Both the position numbers and the translations under genes were made by a program. A DNA stretch of 64,000 nt, taken from the NCBI RefSeq assembly GCF_003112515.1, contig NZ_BEVZ01000003.1, positions 248,001 to 312,000 on the forward strand. The letters run 5' to 3'. Source of the DNA: Streptomyces fragilis. Lineage in GTDB: Bacteria; Actinomycetota; Actinomycetes; Streptomycetales; Streptomycetaceae. The notes below the pieces were generated by a model. That model was not told where the DNA came from, made no database searches, and saw nothing but the letters and a program-made list of their open reading frames with translations. Shown in pieces: positions 1-8,402 of this stretch; positions within the stretch are counted from its first letter, which is position 1, and every line of letters starts with the position of its first letter.

Positions 1-477
1 GGCGGACAGCAGCGCGGCGAGCGCGCCCGGCGCGGGGGAGCGGCCGAAGGCCTCGGCCAGCGCCGCGACCTGCGCGGCCAGCGCCAGCAGCAGGGTGACC
101 ACCCCGAACGGGCCGATGTCGGAGCGCTTCATGACGCGCAGCGCCTCGTCGGCGGGTTTGGCGCTGCCCAGGCCGTCGGCGGTGTCGGCGAGGCCGTCCA
201 GGTGCAGCGCCCGGGTCAGCACCGCGGGAACGGCGACGGCCACGACGGCGGCGAGCGGCGGGGCGAACCCGGCGGCGAGAGCGGCCACGCCGGCCAGGGC
301 CGCCGCGGCTCCGACCGCCAGCCCGGCGAGCGGGGCGCAGAGCATGCCGTGACGGGCCGCCGTCCGGTCCCAGCGGCGCACCCGCACCGGCAGCGTGGTG
401 AGGGTGCCCAGGGCGAACCGCGGTCCGTCGAGGACGCCGGGGCGGCCGGCGAGGCGTGAGGGGGTGGGGTCGGACAT
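1..477 (-). CDS. cobS: Adenosylcobinamide-GDP ribazoletransferase CobS, 3' end cut by window
   Basis: CobS is a membrane enzyme that joins adenosylcobinamide-GDP to alpha-ribazole in the nucleotide-loop stage of cobalamin synthesis. Translating the complement from the ATG at 475-477 gives 159 codons without a stop, running off the left edge, so roughly the C-terminal third is missing. The hallmark motif LHLDGLADTADGLGS is present near residue 88, preceded by Ala/Leu/Val-rich membrane segments, followed by the conserved RVMKRSDIGPFG. cobU and cobT lie within 8 kb, so most of the lower pathway is local. Assignment is by motif and context; the start has no strong competitor. Confidence 0.93.
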   Translation of the reverse strand, partial: MSDPTPSRLAGRPGVLDGPRFALGTLTTLPVRVRRWDRTAARHGMLCAPLAGLAVGAAAALAGVAALAAGFAPPLAAVVAVAVPAVLTRALHLDGLADTADGLGSAKPADEALRVMKRSDIGPFGVVTLLLALAAQVAALAEAFGRSPAPGALAALLSA

Positions 478-589
478 GCGGCGTGACGCTACCGGCCCCG
501 CGCCCGCGGTCACCCGGCGGGGCGGGGACCGCGTCCCGGCCGGCGAACCGGGCCGGCCGGGAACCGGGGTCCCGGGCGGGGAGCGCGTC

Positions 590-868
590 TCAGCCGGGGA
601 TGAGGCCCTCGTCGGTGAGGAGGGCGCGGACCTCGTCCAGGGTGGCGTCCGGGGCCGGGAGGATCAGCTCGGACGGCTCCAGGGAGTCGTCCGGCAGCGG
701 TTCCCCCAGCTCGCGGACCTTGTCCAGCAGGGCCCGCAGCGTCCGGCGGAAGCCGGGGCCGTCGCCCTGCTCCATCTCCGACGACAGTTCGTCGTCCAGC
801 GCGGAGAGTTCGGCCAGATGGCTGTCGGACAGCCGGACCTGACCCTCACCCATGATCCGAACGATCAT
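590..868 (-). CDS. PspA-associated protein PspAA
   Basis: A 92-residue acidic protein that begins MIVRIMGEGQVRLSDSHLAE and has a Leu-rich helical middle (LSALDDELSSEMEQ). This matches the small PspAA partner encoded directly downstream of PspA in actinobacteria. It has no signal peptide or membrane segment. It starts 27 bases after the pspA stop on the same strand, so the two are probably cotranscribed. The biochemical role of PspAA is not well established; it is thought to cooperate with PspA in envelope-stress protection. The identification rests on recalled sequence resemblance plus adjacency. Confidence 0.8.
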   Translation of the reverse strand: MIVRIMGEGQVRLSDSHLAELSALDDELSSEMEQGDGPGFRRTLRALLDKVRELGEPLPDDSLEPSELILPAPDATLDEVRALLTDEGLIPG

Positions 869-895
869 CCCGGGCCTCCCTGAAAGCGGTCGGGG

Positions 896-1684
896 CTACT
901 GCTCCTTGTGGAACCGAGGGGTGTCCTGCGGCTGCTCCTGCGTCCGGCCGCCGCCCTCGATGGCCTGCTGCTGCTCGGCGGGACCCGACAGCTCGGCCTT
1001 CATCCGCTGCAGCTCCAGCTCCACATCCGTACCACCGGAGAGCCGGTCCAGCTCGGCCTGGATGTCGTCCTTGGCGAGCCCGGACGGGTCCTCGAGCGCG
1101 CCCGAGGCGAGCAGCTCGTCGATCGCGCCGGCCCGCGCCTGCAGCTGCGCGGTCTTGTCCTCGGCGCGCTGGATGGCCAGGCCGACGTCGCCCATCTCCT
1201 CGGAGATGCCGCTGAACGCCTCGCCGATCCGGGTCTGCGCCTGGGCCGCCGTGTAGGTGGCCTTGATGGTCTCCTTCCTGGTGCGGAAGGCGTCCACCTT
1301 CGCCTGCAGCCGCTGGGCCGCAAGAGTGAGCTTCTCCTCCTCGCCCTGCAGGGTGCTGTGCTGCGTCTCCAGGTCCGTCACCTGCTGCTGCAGCGCGGCA
1401 CGCCGGGTCAGCGCCTCGCGGGCCAGGTCCTCACGGCCCAGCGCCAGCGCCTTGCGGCCCTGCTCCTCCAGCTTTCCGGACTGCGAGCGCAGCTGGTTCA
1501 GCTGGAGCTCCAGACGCTTGCGGGAGGTCGCCACGTCGGCGACCCCGCGCCGCACCTTCTGCAGCAGCTCGAGCTGCTTCTGGTACGAGTAGTCGAGGGT
1601 CTCGCGAGGGTCCTCGGCCCGGTCCAGGGCCTTGTTCGCCTTCGCGCGGAAGATCATCCCCATACGCTTCATGACACCGCTCAT
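896..1684 (-). CDS. pspA: PspA/IM30 family envelope-stress protein
   Basis: A 262-residue protein that is almost entirely charged coiled coil, the signature of PspA/Vipp1 (ESCRT-III-like) proteins that bind and stabilise the inner membrane leaflet under stress. The N-terminus contains the family-typical MGMIFRAKANKALDRAEDP and the following helix YSYQKQLELLQKVRRGVADV. The C-terminal 50 residues are Gln/Gly rich and probably disordered. ATG at 1682-1684 is used; an in-frame ATG twelve bases downstream is an alternative. It is the first gene of a likely two-gene unit with the PspAA gene, divergent from the DUF3043 gene across a 250-base gap. Confidence 0.93.
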   Translation of the reverse strand: MSGVMKRMGMIFRAKANKALDRAEDPRETLDYSYQKQLELLQKVRRGVADVATSRKRLELQLNQLRSQSGKLEEQGRKALALGREDLAREALTRRAALQQQVTDLETQHSTLQGEEEKLTLAAQRLQAKVDAFRTRKETIKATYTAAQAQTRIGEAFSGISEEMGDVGLAIQRAEDKTAQLQARAGAIDELLASGALEDPSGLAKDDIQAELDRLSGGTDVELELQRMKAELSGPAEQQQAIEGGGRTQEQPQDTPRFHKEQ

Positions 1685-1920
1685 GGGCTTCGCGCGCCCC
1701 CTTCTGACGACTTCCAGCTCCAGCTACTGCCGACACAACCCACGGTAAGGGCTGTCTCTCCATTACCGCACTGTCCGGCGGGCGATCCGGTCCTCCGCGA
1801 GGACGACCACGGACACGTCCGGTCCGGCCCAGGGAGGAGATCGTCCCCCCGGGTGTCAGGACGCGGGCCGTTGCGGGATCGTTCCCACCGGGGCGGTGGT
1901 CCATGCCTGGCGCCACCCCG

Positions 1921-1926
1921 TACCCT
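1921..1926 (+). promoter_or_regulatory. Candidate -10 box for a leaderless DUF3043 mRNA
   Basis: TACCCT lies 8 bases before the GTG at 1935, the distance expected if transcription starts at or next to the start codon. No Shine-Dalgarno sequence precedes the GTG and no clear -35 element was seen. Confidence 0.4.
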
Positions 1927-1934
1927 TGGGTTTT

Positions 1935-2534
1935 GTGTTCCGAAGCCGTGCCAACGCCGAGAAGGCCAAGGACGCCGCGCAGTCGCCGGTGAGCCAGGCC
2001 AAGCAGCCCCGTGACCCGCAGGCCCCGAAGGGCAGGCCGACTCCCAAGCGGAGTGCGGCCCAGTCCCAGCGCCGCAGCGTCGCCAACACGCCGACCAACC
2101 GCAAGGAGGCGGCGAAGCGGCAGCGCGAGGAGCGCCGGTCCGCCATGGAGCGCCAGCGCCAGGCACTCGCCTCCGGCGACGAGCGGTACCTGCCGGTGCG
2201 CGACAAGGGCCCGGTGCGGCGTTTCGCCCGGGACTACATCGACTCCCGCTGGTGCGTGGCCGAGTTCTTCCTGCCGATGGCCGTGATCATCCTGGTCCTG
2301 ACGATCATCAGGAACCAGCAGGTCCAGTACATCGGCATGCTGCTCTGGCTGGCGGTCATCGTGATGATCGTCCTGGACTCGCTGGTGACCGGCCTGCGCC
2401 TGCGCAAGCGGCTCGCCGAGAAGTTCCCGGACCAGAACCGGCGCGGCGCCGTCGCCTACGCGCTGATGCGCTCGCTGCAGATGCGCCGGCTCCGGCTGCC
2501 CAAGCCCCAGGTCAAGCGCGGGGAGCGGCCCTGA
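1935..2534 (+). CDS. DUF3043 membrane protein
   Basis: A 199-residue protein starting VFRSRANAEKAKDAAQ. A basic, Lys/Arg/Gln-rich N-terminal half is followed by two hydrophobic helices (FFLPMAVIILVLTIIRN and a second around IGMLLWLAVIVMIVLDSLV) and a basic tail, the layout of the actinobacterial DUF3043 family. Function is unknown. An in-frame ATG at 1896 would add 13 residues. I prefer GTG 1935 because the family begins with an FRxR-type sequence and because a TACCCT box sits 8 bases upstream. The stop overlaps the next gene's proposed CTG start, so the two are probably translationally coupled. Confidence 0.82.
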   Translation: MFRSRANAEKAKDAAQSPVSQAKQPRDPQAPKGRPTPKRSAAQSQRRSVANTPTNRKEAAKRQREERRSAMERQRQALASGDERYLPVRDKGPVRRFARDYIDSRWCVAEFFLPMAVIILVLTIIRNQQVQYIGMLLWLAVIVMIVLDSLVTGLRLRKRLAEKFPDQNRRGAVAYALMRSLQMRRLRLPKPQVKRGERP

Positions 2535-3373
2535 CCACCACCGGCTCCGACCGCGGCTCCGACCGGGTGCCCCGACAGGCGGCGCCCTTCGACTCCGACG
2601 CGGCCCGCGCCTGGCTGGGCAAGCTGGGCGGGCTGCGTGACGTCGTCCGCCAGGAACTGGTGGCGCGTCAGCTCGACGAACAGATCATCGGTCACTTCCC
2701 GGTCGGGAAGCGGCTGCGCGTGCTGGACGTCGGCATGGGCCAGGGCACCCAGGCGCTGCGGCTCGCCCGCGCCGGGCACCAGGTCACCGGCGTCGAGCGC
2801 GACCCCCTCATGATCGAGGCCGCGCGCCGGGCCCTGGAGGACGAACCCGCCGGGATCCGCGAACGTGTCCGGCTGGTGGAGGGCGACGGTCAGGAGACCG
2901 GCGTCCACTTCCTGCCGGGCGCCTTCGACATCGTGCTCTGCCACGGCGTGCTGATGTACGTCGAGGACCCGGACGCGCTGCTCGCGGGCCTGGGCCGGAT
3001 GCTGGCCCCCGGCGGACTGCTGTCACTGCTGGTGCGCAACGGCGACGCCCTCGCCATGCGGCCGGGCCTGGCCGGGGACTGGGCCGGCGCGGTCGCCGCC
3101 TTCGACAGCGTGGACTACCGCAACCGGCTCGGCGTGAACGCCCGCGCCGACCGGCTCGACGCGCTCACCGAGTCGCTGGCCGGCATCGGCGCGCCACTGC
3201 GGGCCTGGTACGGGGTCCGCGTCTTCACCGACCTCGCGCCCGACGGCACCACCGTGCCCCCCGACCTCGAGGACCTCCTCGCCGCCGAGGAGCGCGCCGG
3301 CCGCACCGACCCCTACCGCCAGGTCGCCGCCCTGCTCCACCTCTGCGGCTCCCGGGGTCTCCCGGCGGCCTGA
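2531..3373 (+). CDS. Class I SAM-dependent methyltransferase, apparent CTG start
   Basis: A Rossmann-fold methyltransferase. Motif I VLDVGMGQGTQALRLA, the acidic ribose-binding loop VTGVERDPLMIEAA, the post-I region RLVEGDGQ, and FDIVLCHGVLMYVEDP match the Methyltransf_11/25 type. The substrate is unknown; the fold resembles CmoA/tRNA or small-molecule enzymes. The start is not obvious. A CTG at 2531 overlaps the preceding TGA (CTGA) and has GGGGAG five bases upstream, whereas the first in-frame GTG (2567) has no ribosome site. With the CTG start the protein has 280 residues. The family call is secure; the start and substrate are not. Confidence 0.8.
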   Translation: MTTTGSDRGSDRVPRQAAPFDSDAARAWLGKLGGLRDVVRQELVARQLDEQIIGHFPVGKRLRVLDVGMGQGTQALRLARAGHQVTGVERDPLMIEAARRALEDEPAGIRERVRLVEGDGQETGVHFLPGAFDIVLCHGVLMYVEDPDALLAGLGRMLAPGGLLSLLVRNGDALAMRPGLAGDWAGAVAAFDSVDYRNRLGVNARADRLDALTESLAGIGAPLRAWYGVRVFTDLAPDGTTVPPDLEDLLAAEERAGRTDPYRQVAALLHLCGSRGLPAA

Positions 3374-3443
3374 ACCCCGGCAGCGGGCCCGTTCGGGGGT
3401 ACAGGACGGGCCGCGGCCGGCCGGGGCGACGAGACTCGTCGGC

Positions 3444-4502
3444 ATGGACGCATCCCCCACGCGCCGCGCCGGGACCGCACTCGCCTGCCTGCTCGCCCTC
3501 GCCGTCCTGCCCGCCTGCCAGGCGGCCGTCCCGCACACCGCACCGGGCCGCGGCCAGCAGGCGCGCGCCCCGCACGCGCCGGGGGACCTGGAGAAGGGCT
3601 ACATCCGGGTCGTCCGCGACGTCCTGCCCTCCGTCGTCCAGGTGCAGGCCGCCGGCGACCTCGGCTCCGGCATCGTCTACGACGACCAGGGGCACATCGT
3701 CACCAACGCGCACGTCGTCGGGGACGAACAGCGGTTCCGGGTGACCACCGCCCAGGCCGGCGCGCCGCTGACCGCGCGGCTGGTGTCGTCCTTCCCCGAG
3801 CAGGACCTCGCGGTGATCAAGCTGGAACGGATGCCCGAGGGGCTGCGTCCCGCGAAGTTCGGCGACTCCTCCGAGGTGCAGGTCGGGCAGATCGTGCTGG
3901 CGATGGGCTCGCCGCTGGGCCTGTCCTCCAGCGTGACCCAGGGGATCGTCTCCGCCACCGGACGGACCGTCAGCGAGACCCCGGACGGCGGCGGCACCGG
4001 CGCGACCATCCCCAACATGATCCAGACCTCCGCCGCGATCAACCCCGGCAACAGCGGGGGAGCGCTGGTCGACCTGGACGGGGAGGTCATCGGCATCCCC
4101 ACCCTCGCCGCCTCCGACCCGAGCCTCGGCGGCGACGCGGCGGCCGGCATCGGCTTCGCCATCCCGGCGTCCATGGTGCGCACGGTGGCCGACCAGATCA
4201 TCGAGCAGGGGCGGGTCACCCACACGGGGCGGGCCGCGCTCGGCATCGTCGGCCGCACCGTGGTCGACGGGAACAACCGGGCCACCGGCGTCGCCATCGT
4301 CGAGGTGACCCGCGACGGGGCCGCGGCCGATGCCGGGCTGCGGGCCGGGGACGTCATCACCCGGCTGGGCAGCCGTCAGATCACCACCATCACCTCGCTC
4401 ACCGAGACGCTGGCCACCATGCAGCCGGGCGACGAGGTGACCGTCGCCTACCGGCGGGACGGCGACGACCGCACGGCGCGGGTGACGCTGGGGGAGCACT
4501 GA
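3444..4502 (+). CDS. HtrA/DegP-like S1C serine protease with PDZ domain, lipoprotein
   Basis: A 352-residue trypsin-fold protease for extracytoplasmic protein quality control. The N-terminal signal ends in a lipobox with Cys25 (VLPAC), so it is probably lipid-anchored outside the membrane rather than membrane-spanning. The catalytic triad is visible: His90 in TNAHVVGDEQ, Asp121 in PEQDLAVIKLE and Ser204 in NPGNSGGALVDL. Residues about 255-345 form one PDZ domain (VEVTRDGAAADAGLRAGDVI). Length fits the single-PDZ members. It stands alone, 70 bases after the methyltransferase gene. Confidence 0.93.
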   Translation: MDASPTRRAGTALACLLALAVLPACQAAVPHTAPGRGQQARAPHAPGDLEKGYIRVVRDVLPSVVQVQAAGDLGSGIVYDDQGHIVTNAHVVGDEQRFRVTTAQAGAPLTARLVSSFPEQDLAVIKLERMPEGLRPAKFGDSSEVQVGQIVLAMGSPLGLSSSVTQGIVSATGRTVSETPDGGGTGATIPNMIQTSAAINPGNSGGALVDLDGEVIGIPTLAASDPSLGGDAAAGIGFAIPASMVRTVADQIIEQGRVTHTGRAALGIVGRTVVDGNNRATGVAIVEVTRDGAAADAGLRAGDVITRLGSRQITTITSLTETLATMQPGDEVTVAYRRDGDDRTARVTLGEH

Positions 4503-4580
4503 CGCTCCGGAGGGAGAGAGGCAGGGGGAGGGGGAGCGGCGGGAGCGGCCGTGGCCGCCCCCGGCCGTCCTGCCGGGCCG

Positions 4581-4841
4581 TCAGGCGCCCGCGTTCTCCG
4601 TGCTCGCGGCGTTCCCGCCGTCCGCCGCGTCCCCGGCCTCCTCGGCGCGCAGGCTCATCGGGCCGTAGATCTCCGCCTCGTCCTCGAAGAGCCGCACCTG
4701 CTCGGCGCCGCCCTCCAGCAGGTCCCGCCAGTGCTCGCCCAGCCAGGACTCCGCGTCGCCCTGGGTGGTGAACTCCTCCGGCTCCACCGCGGGGTCGACC
4801 TCGGTGCCGTCGGCCTTCTCGAACCGCCAAATCCATGCCAC
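4581..4841 (-). CDS. Small conserved acidic protein, unknown function
   Basis: An 86-residue protein, VAWIWRFEKADGTEVDP at the N-terminus, then PEEFTTQGDAESWLGEHW and an acidic C-terminus. I recognise it as a small conserved actinobacterial protein without a known role. It has no signal peptide, membrane segment or metal motif. Two GTG codons are adjacent (4842-4844 and 4839-4841). A GGAGG sits 5 bases before the first and 8 before the second; I chose the second because homologues as I remember them begin with the residues AWIWRF. It is convergent with the HtrA-like gene. Confidence 0.7.
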   Translation of the reverse strand: MAWIWRFEKADGTEVDPAVEPEEFTTQGDAESWLGEHWRDLLEGGAEQVRLFEDEAEIYGPMSLRAEEAGDAADGGNAASTENAGA

Positions 4842-5048
4842 CACGTGCGCCTCCAGGGGTGCGGGTCCGTCGTGTGATGCCGTCGTCAGGAGCTTAGGGG
4901 GTGTCCAGGTCCTGATCGTTCCCGGCCGCGGGGCTCCTGCAACATCAGCCCCGTCACCGGGCGCGCCCGCACCCGGCGGAGGACGCCGCGCCGCCGAACA
5001 GACGGTGTGCGGGCGCGCGGTACGCGCGGCGGACGGGACAATCGGTAC

Positions 5049-6257
5049 GTGGACGTCACTCTGCTCGGCACCGGAGCCCCCAGCGGGCTGCCCCGCCCCG
5101 GCTGCCCCTGCGCCGCCTGCGCCGTCGCCCTCGGCCCGGACGCCCGGGCCGCGACCTCGGTGCTCGTGGACGGCACCCTGCTGCTCGACCTGATCCCCGG
5201 GGCGGCCTTCGCCGCCGCCCGTTCGGGGCATTCGCTGAACGGGGTGCGGCAGGTGCTGCTCACCCACCCGCACGACGGCCCCGCCGTCGAGGTGCCGCCG
5301 GGGCTTCCGCAGCCCGGCCGGGTGCCGGACGGGCGGGAGCTCGCACTGCTCACCGGGCACCGGGTGCGGGCGCTGGCCATGGACGCCCCGGGCACCGGCT
5401 ACGCGGTGACCGGGCCCGACGGGCACCGGCTCCTGTACCTGCCGCCGGGGTGCGCGCCGGCCGGGCTGGAGGAGACCGCCGAGCCGTACGAGACGGTGCT
5501 GGCCGACGTGGTCGGCCGCCCGGACGCGCTGGCCCGCCTGAGGGCGGCGGGCGCGGTCGGCCCCACCACGGACGTGATCGCGGTGCACGTCGACCACGAC
5601 GTGCCGCCCGGTCCCGAACTGCGGCGCCGGCTGGCCGCGGCGGGGGCGAGGGCGGTGCCGGACGGGGAGACGCTGACGGTGGGGACGTACGGGAGCGTGC
5701 CGGACGTGCCGCGGCGCACGCTGGTGCTGGGCGGCGCGCGGTCCGGCAAGTCGGTCGAGGCGGAGCGGCGGCTCGAGGCGTTCCCCGAGGTGGTGTACGT
5801 GGCCACCGGCGGGACGCGGGGCGGCGACTCCGAGTGGGCGGAGCGGGTCCGGCTGCACCGGGACCGGCGGCCGGCGTCCTGGCGGACGCTGGAGACCTGC
5901 GACCTCGGTCCGCTGCTCGAGGACCACGACGGGCCGCCGCTGCTGATCGACTGTCTGGCGCTGTGGCTGACCGACGCGATGGACGCGGTCGGGGCGTGGG
6001 ACGACGCCGAATGGGCGGGCGGCGGCCAGCGGGAGCTGCGGGCGCGGGTGACCGGGCTGGCGGAGGCGCTGCGGGCGACGCGGCGGACGGTGGTGACGGT
6101 CTCCAACGAGGTCGGCTCCGGGATTGTGCCGGCGACGGCGTCGGGGCGGCGGTACCGCGACGAGCTGGGGCGGCTGAACGCGGCGGTCGCCGCGGAGTGC
6201 GAACACGTCCTCCTGGTCGTGGCCGGCCAGCCCCTCCCGCTCCGCGGCGCCTTCTAG
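5049..6257 (+). CDS. cobU: CobU adenosylcobinamide kinase/guanylyltransferase with N-terminal MBL-like domain
   Basis: A 402-residue two-part protein. The C-terminal part (about residue 222 on) is CobU, which phosphorylates adenosylcobinamide and transfers GMP to it. It shows the P-loop GGARSGKS at 228-235, the HRDRRP segment holding the expected guanylylated His, and DCLALWLTD. The N-terminal 200 residues start VDVTLLGTGAPSGLPRPGC with a paired-Cys patch (GCPCAAC) and LLTHPH, resembling a PhnP-like metallo-beta-lactamase fold, but the full HxHxDH metal motif is not visible, so that domain may be degenerate. GTG 5049 is chosen because homology begins there; an upstream ATG at 5007 would add an unconserved Arg/Gly stretch. 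Confidence 0.9.
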   Translation: MDVTLLGTGAPSGLPRPGCPCAACAVALGPDARAATSVLVDGTLLLDLIPGAAFAAARSGHSLNGVRQVLLTHPHDGPAVEVPPGLPQPGRVPDGRELALLTGHRVRALAMDAPGTGYAVTGPDGHRLLYLPPGCAPAGLEETAEPYETVLADVVGRPDALARLRAAGAVGPTTDVIAVHVDHDVPPGPELRRRLAAAGARAVPDGETLTVGTYGSVPDVPRRTLVLGGARSGKSVEAERRLEAFPEVVYVATGGTRGGDSEWAERVRLHRDRRPASWRTLETCDLGPLLEDHDGPPLLIDCLALWLTDAMDAVGAWDDAEWAGGGQRELRARVTGLAEALRATRRTVVTVSNEVGSGIVPATASGRRYRDELGRLNAAVAAECEHVLLVVAGQPLPLRGAF

Positions 6258-6332
6258 GGCCCGCCGGGGCGGGCAGGACCTCCCGCGTCACCCCGGGAGG
6301 CGGGCGCGCCCGGGCAGGCAGGGCCTTCCGCG

Positions 6333-6881
6333 TCAGCCCGGGAGGTGGGCGAGGAGGGGGTGCCAGGGGGTGGGGCGGCGGAGCGGGTGGTAGCCGGTGG
6401 CGGTCAGGGCGGTGGGAGCCTCGGGGGAGGGGTCGACCAGGAGGTGGCCACCGGGGCGGAGGAGCGGCCGGAGGGCGCGGAGTGCGGCCGGCCGGGGGCG
6501 CGCCCCACGAAAGCTGACCACGTCGTAACGACCCTTCAGGCGGAGGAGTACGTCGGTGTCCCCCGGCGCCCCCCGGTGCGCCTCCTCCACCCGCCCCGCC
6601 CGCCACGCCGCCTCCACCCGCGCCCCGACGTCCAGCCCGTCGAACGAGGTGTACGGGAACCAGGCCCGCGCCGCCTCGCAGAAGCGCCCGTACCCGCAGC
6701 CGACGTCCAGCCAGCTCTCCGGCTCCGGCGCGACCGCGAGCACCGCCCGCGCGGCGAGGCGGTACCGCAGCCGCTCGAGGGGCCCCGGCGGCCGGTCGCC
6801 GGGGGCCTGACCGGGCAGTGCCTCGCCCCGGCCGCCCGGCCCCACCGGTTCCTGCGACTGCGGTGCGGCGACCTCGGCCAC
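6333..6881 (-). CDS. Class I SAM-dependent methyltransferase
   Basis: A 182-residue methyltransferase with motif I SWLDVGCGYGRFCEAA, the acidic strand FDGLDVG, and a C-terminal LRPLLRPGGHLLVDPSP loop. It is short for the class, with little beyond the Rossmann core, so the substrate cannot be guessed. The first 35 residues are Pro/Gly/Gln rich and probably disordered. The start is GTG at 6879-6881 with GAGGAG seven bases upstream on the complement. It lies between cobU and cobT on the opposite strand; nothing in the sequence links it to cobalamin. Confidence 0.82.
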   Translation of the reverse strand: MAEVAAPQSQEPVGPGGRGEALPGQAPGDRPPGPLERLRYRLAARAVLAVAPEPESWLDVGCGYGRFCEAARAWFPYTSFDGLDVGARVEAAWRAGRVEEAHRGAPGDTDVLLRLKGRYDVVSFRGARPRPAALRALRPLLRPGGHLLVDPSPEAPTALTATGYHPLRRPTPWHPLLAHLPG

Positions 6882-7015
6882 GGCGGCTCCTCACCTCGGC
6901 GACGACGGTAGGAAGGACGGGGAACACCACGGGGGATCCCCCAGAACGAAAACGGGCAAACCGGAACGTAGGGCGTCCCGCTCCCGGGTGCAACGACGCC
7001 GCCCCGACGGGCCGG

Positions 7016-7021
7016 TACTGT
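7016..7021 (+). promoter_or_regulatory. Candidate -10 box for leaderless cobT
   Basis: TACTGT ends 7 bases before the ATG at 7029, and no ribosome-binding site lies between, consistent with a leaderless transcript. A -35 element is not evident. No cobalamin riboswitch was found upstream. Confidence 0.45.
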
Positions 7022-7028
7022 TCCGCCA

Positions 7029-8162
7029 ATGAGCTCGCTTAATCTCGACGACTTCACCGACCGGATCCAGCGTCCCCACGGCAGCGTGCGCCGTGACGCG
7101 GAGGCGCGCCGGGAGCGGCTGGCCGTTCCGGCCGGGTCGCTGGGACGTCTGGACGAACTGGGGGAGTGGCTCGCGGCCGCCCAGCACGCGGTGCCCGTGC
7201 GCCCCCTGGACCGGCCCAAGGTCGTGCTGTTCGCCGCCGACCACGGCGTGGCCGCGCTCGACGTGTCCGGGCGCCCGGCCGGCACCGCCTCCTGGCTGGT
7301 GCGCGACGTCCTGGAGGGCGTGAGCCCCGTCGCCGTCCTCGCCCGCCGCCAGGGCGTCCCGGTGCGGATCGTGGACATGGGCCTGGACTGCGAACCGGAG
7401 GCGCTGCCCGCCGAGGTGACCGCCCGTCGGGTGCGCGGTGGCAGCGGCCGGATCGACATCGAGGACGCGCTCACCGCGGAAGAGGCCGAGACGGCGTTCC
7501 GCGCGGGGATGGAGATCGCCGACGAGGAGGCCGACGCCGGCACCGACGTGGTCGTCCTGGGCGACCTCAGCGTCGGCGGCACGACGCCCGCCGCCGTCCT
7601 GGTCGCGGCGCTCTGCGGCACCGACGCCTCGGTGGTCACCGGGCGCGGCGGCGCCGGCATCGACGACCTGGCGTGGATGCGCAAGTGCGCCGCGATCCGC
7701 GACTCGCTGCGCCGGGCGCGTCCGGTGCTCGGCGACCAGCTGAAGCTGCTGGCCGCGGTGGGCGGGGCCGACCTGGCCGCGATGACCGGCTTCCTGCTGC
7801 AGTGCGCGGTCCGCCGCACCCCGGTGATCCTGGACGGAGTGGTGTCGGCCGCCGCCGCGCTGGTCGCCCAGCGGGCCGCCTTCCGCGCCCCCGACTGGTG
7901 GCTGGCCGGCCACAGCAGCGGCGAGCCGGCCCAGGCGAAGGCGCTGGACCGGATGGCGCTCGAGCCGCTGCTGGACCACGGCGTGACGGTCGGTGAGGGC
8001 GTGGGCGCGCTGCTGGCGCTCCCGCTGGTGAGGGCCGCCGCCGCGTTCGCCGCCGACCTGCCGGAGATCGGCGAGTCGCCCGCCCCCGCGAAGCCGGCGG
8101 AGCCCGGGGAGCCCGGGGAGTCCGCAGACCCCGCGGAGCCCGCGGAGCGCACCAGCGGGTGA
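7029..8162 (+). CDS. cobT: Nicotinate-nucleotide--dimethylbenzimidazole phosphoribosyltransferase
   Basis: CobT makes alpha-ribazole phosphate from dimethylbenzimidazole and nicotinate mononucleotide, feeding CobS. The 377-residue length fits the family. Recognisable stretches include LPRPKVVLFAADHG-like VVLFAADHGVAA, GDLSVGGTTPAA, TGRGGAGIDD and HSSGEPAQAKALDRM, with the catalytic-region Glu in the late GEGVGALLALPLV segment. The last 35 residues are a Glu/Pro-rich tail (repeats of PAEPGEPGE type) not needed for catalysis. It is transcribed apart from cobU, probably from its own promoter. Confidence 0.95.
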   Translation: MSSLNLDDFTDRIQRPHGSVRRDAEARRERLAVPAGSLGRLDELGEWLAAAQHAVPVRPLDRPKVVLFAADHGVAALDVSGRPAGTASWLVRDVLEGVSPVAVLARRQGVPVRIVDMGLDCEPEALPAEVTARRVRGGSGRIDIEDALTAEEAETAFRAGMEIADEEADAGTDVVVLGDLSVGGTTPAAVLVAALCGTDASVVTGRGGAGIDDLAWMRKCAAIRDSLRRARPVLGDQLKLLAAVGGADLAAMTGFLLQCAVRRTPVILDGVVSAAAALVAQRAAFRAPDWWLAGHSSGEPAQAKALDRMALEPLLDHGVTVGEGVGALLALPLVRAAAAFAADLPEIGESPAPAKPAEPGEPGESADPAEPAERTSG

Positions 8163-8402
8163 GTCCGCAGGCCCCGCTCCCGGCGGAGGGCCCCGCGCGG
8201 GCGGGGCGGTGAACGTGGTGTCGCCTCCTCCGAGGGCGGTCGGGATGTCCGACCCTAGGAGGATGTGACGCTCGTCAAATAGGACCATGGGGTTACCGGG
8301 TCCCGACGAGCCATGGGTCAGGATGGAGGCGGCGGCGGTCCCGCCCCATGCCGGCGCCTCCCACGCACCGTGCCCTCACCTCGTAGAGAGACCCTGACCC
8401 TT

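Noticed and set aside
6882..7028. A cobalamin riboswitch upstream of cobT
   Set aside because: No B12-box-like core was seen, and the -10 box next to the ATG leaves no room for a leader RNA.
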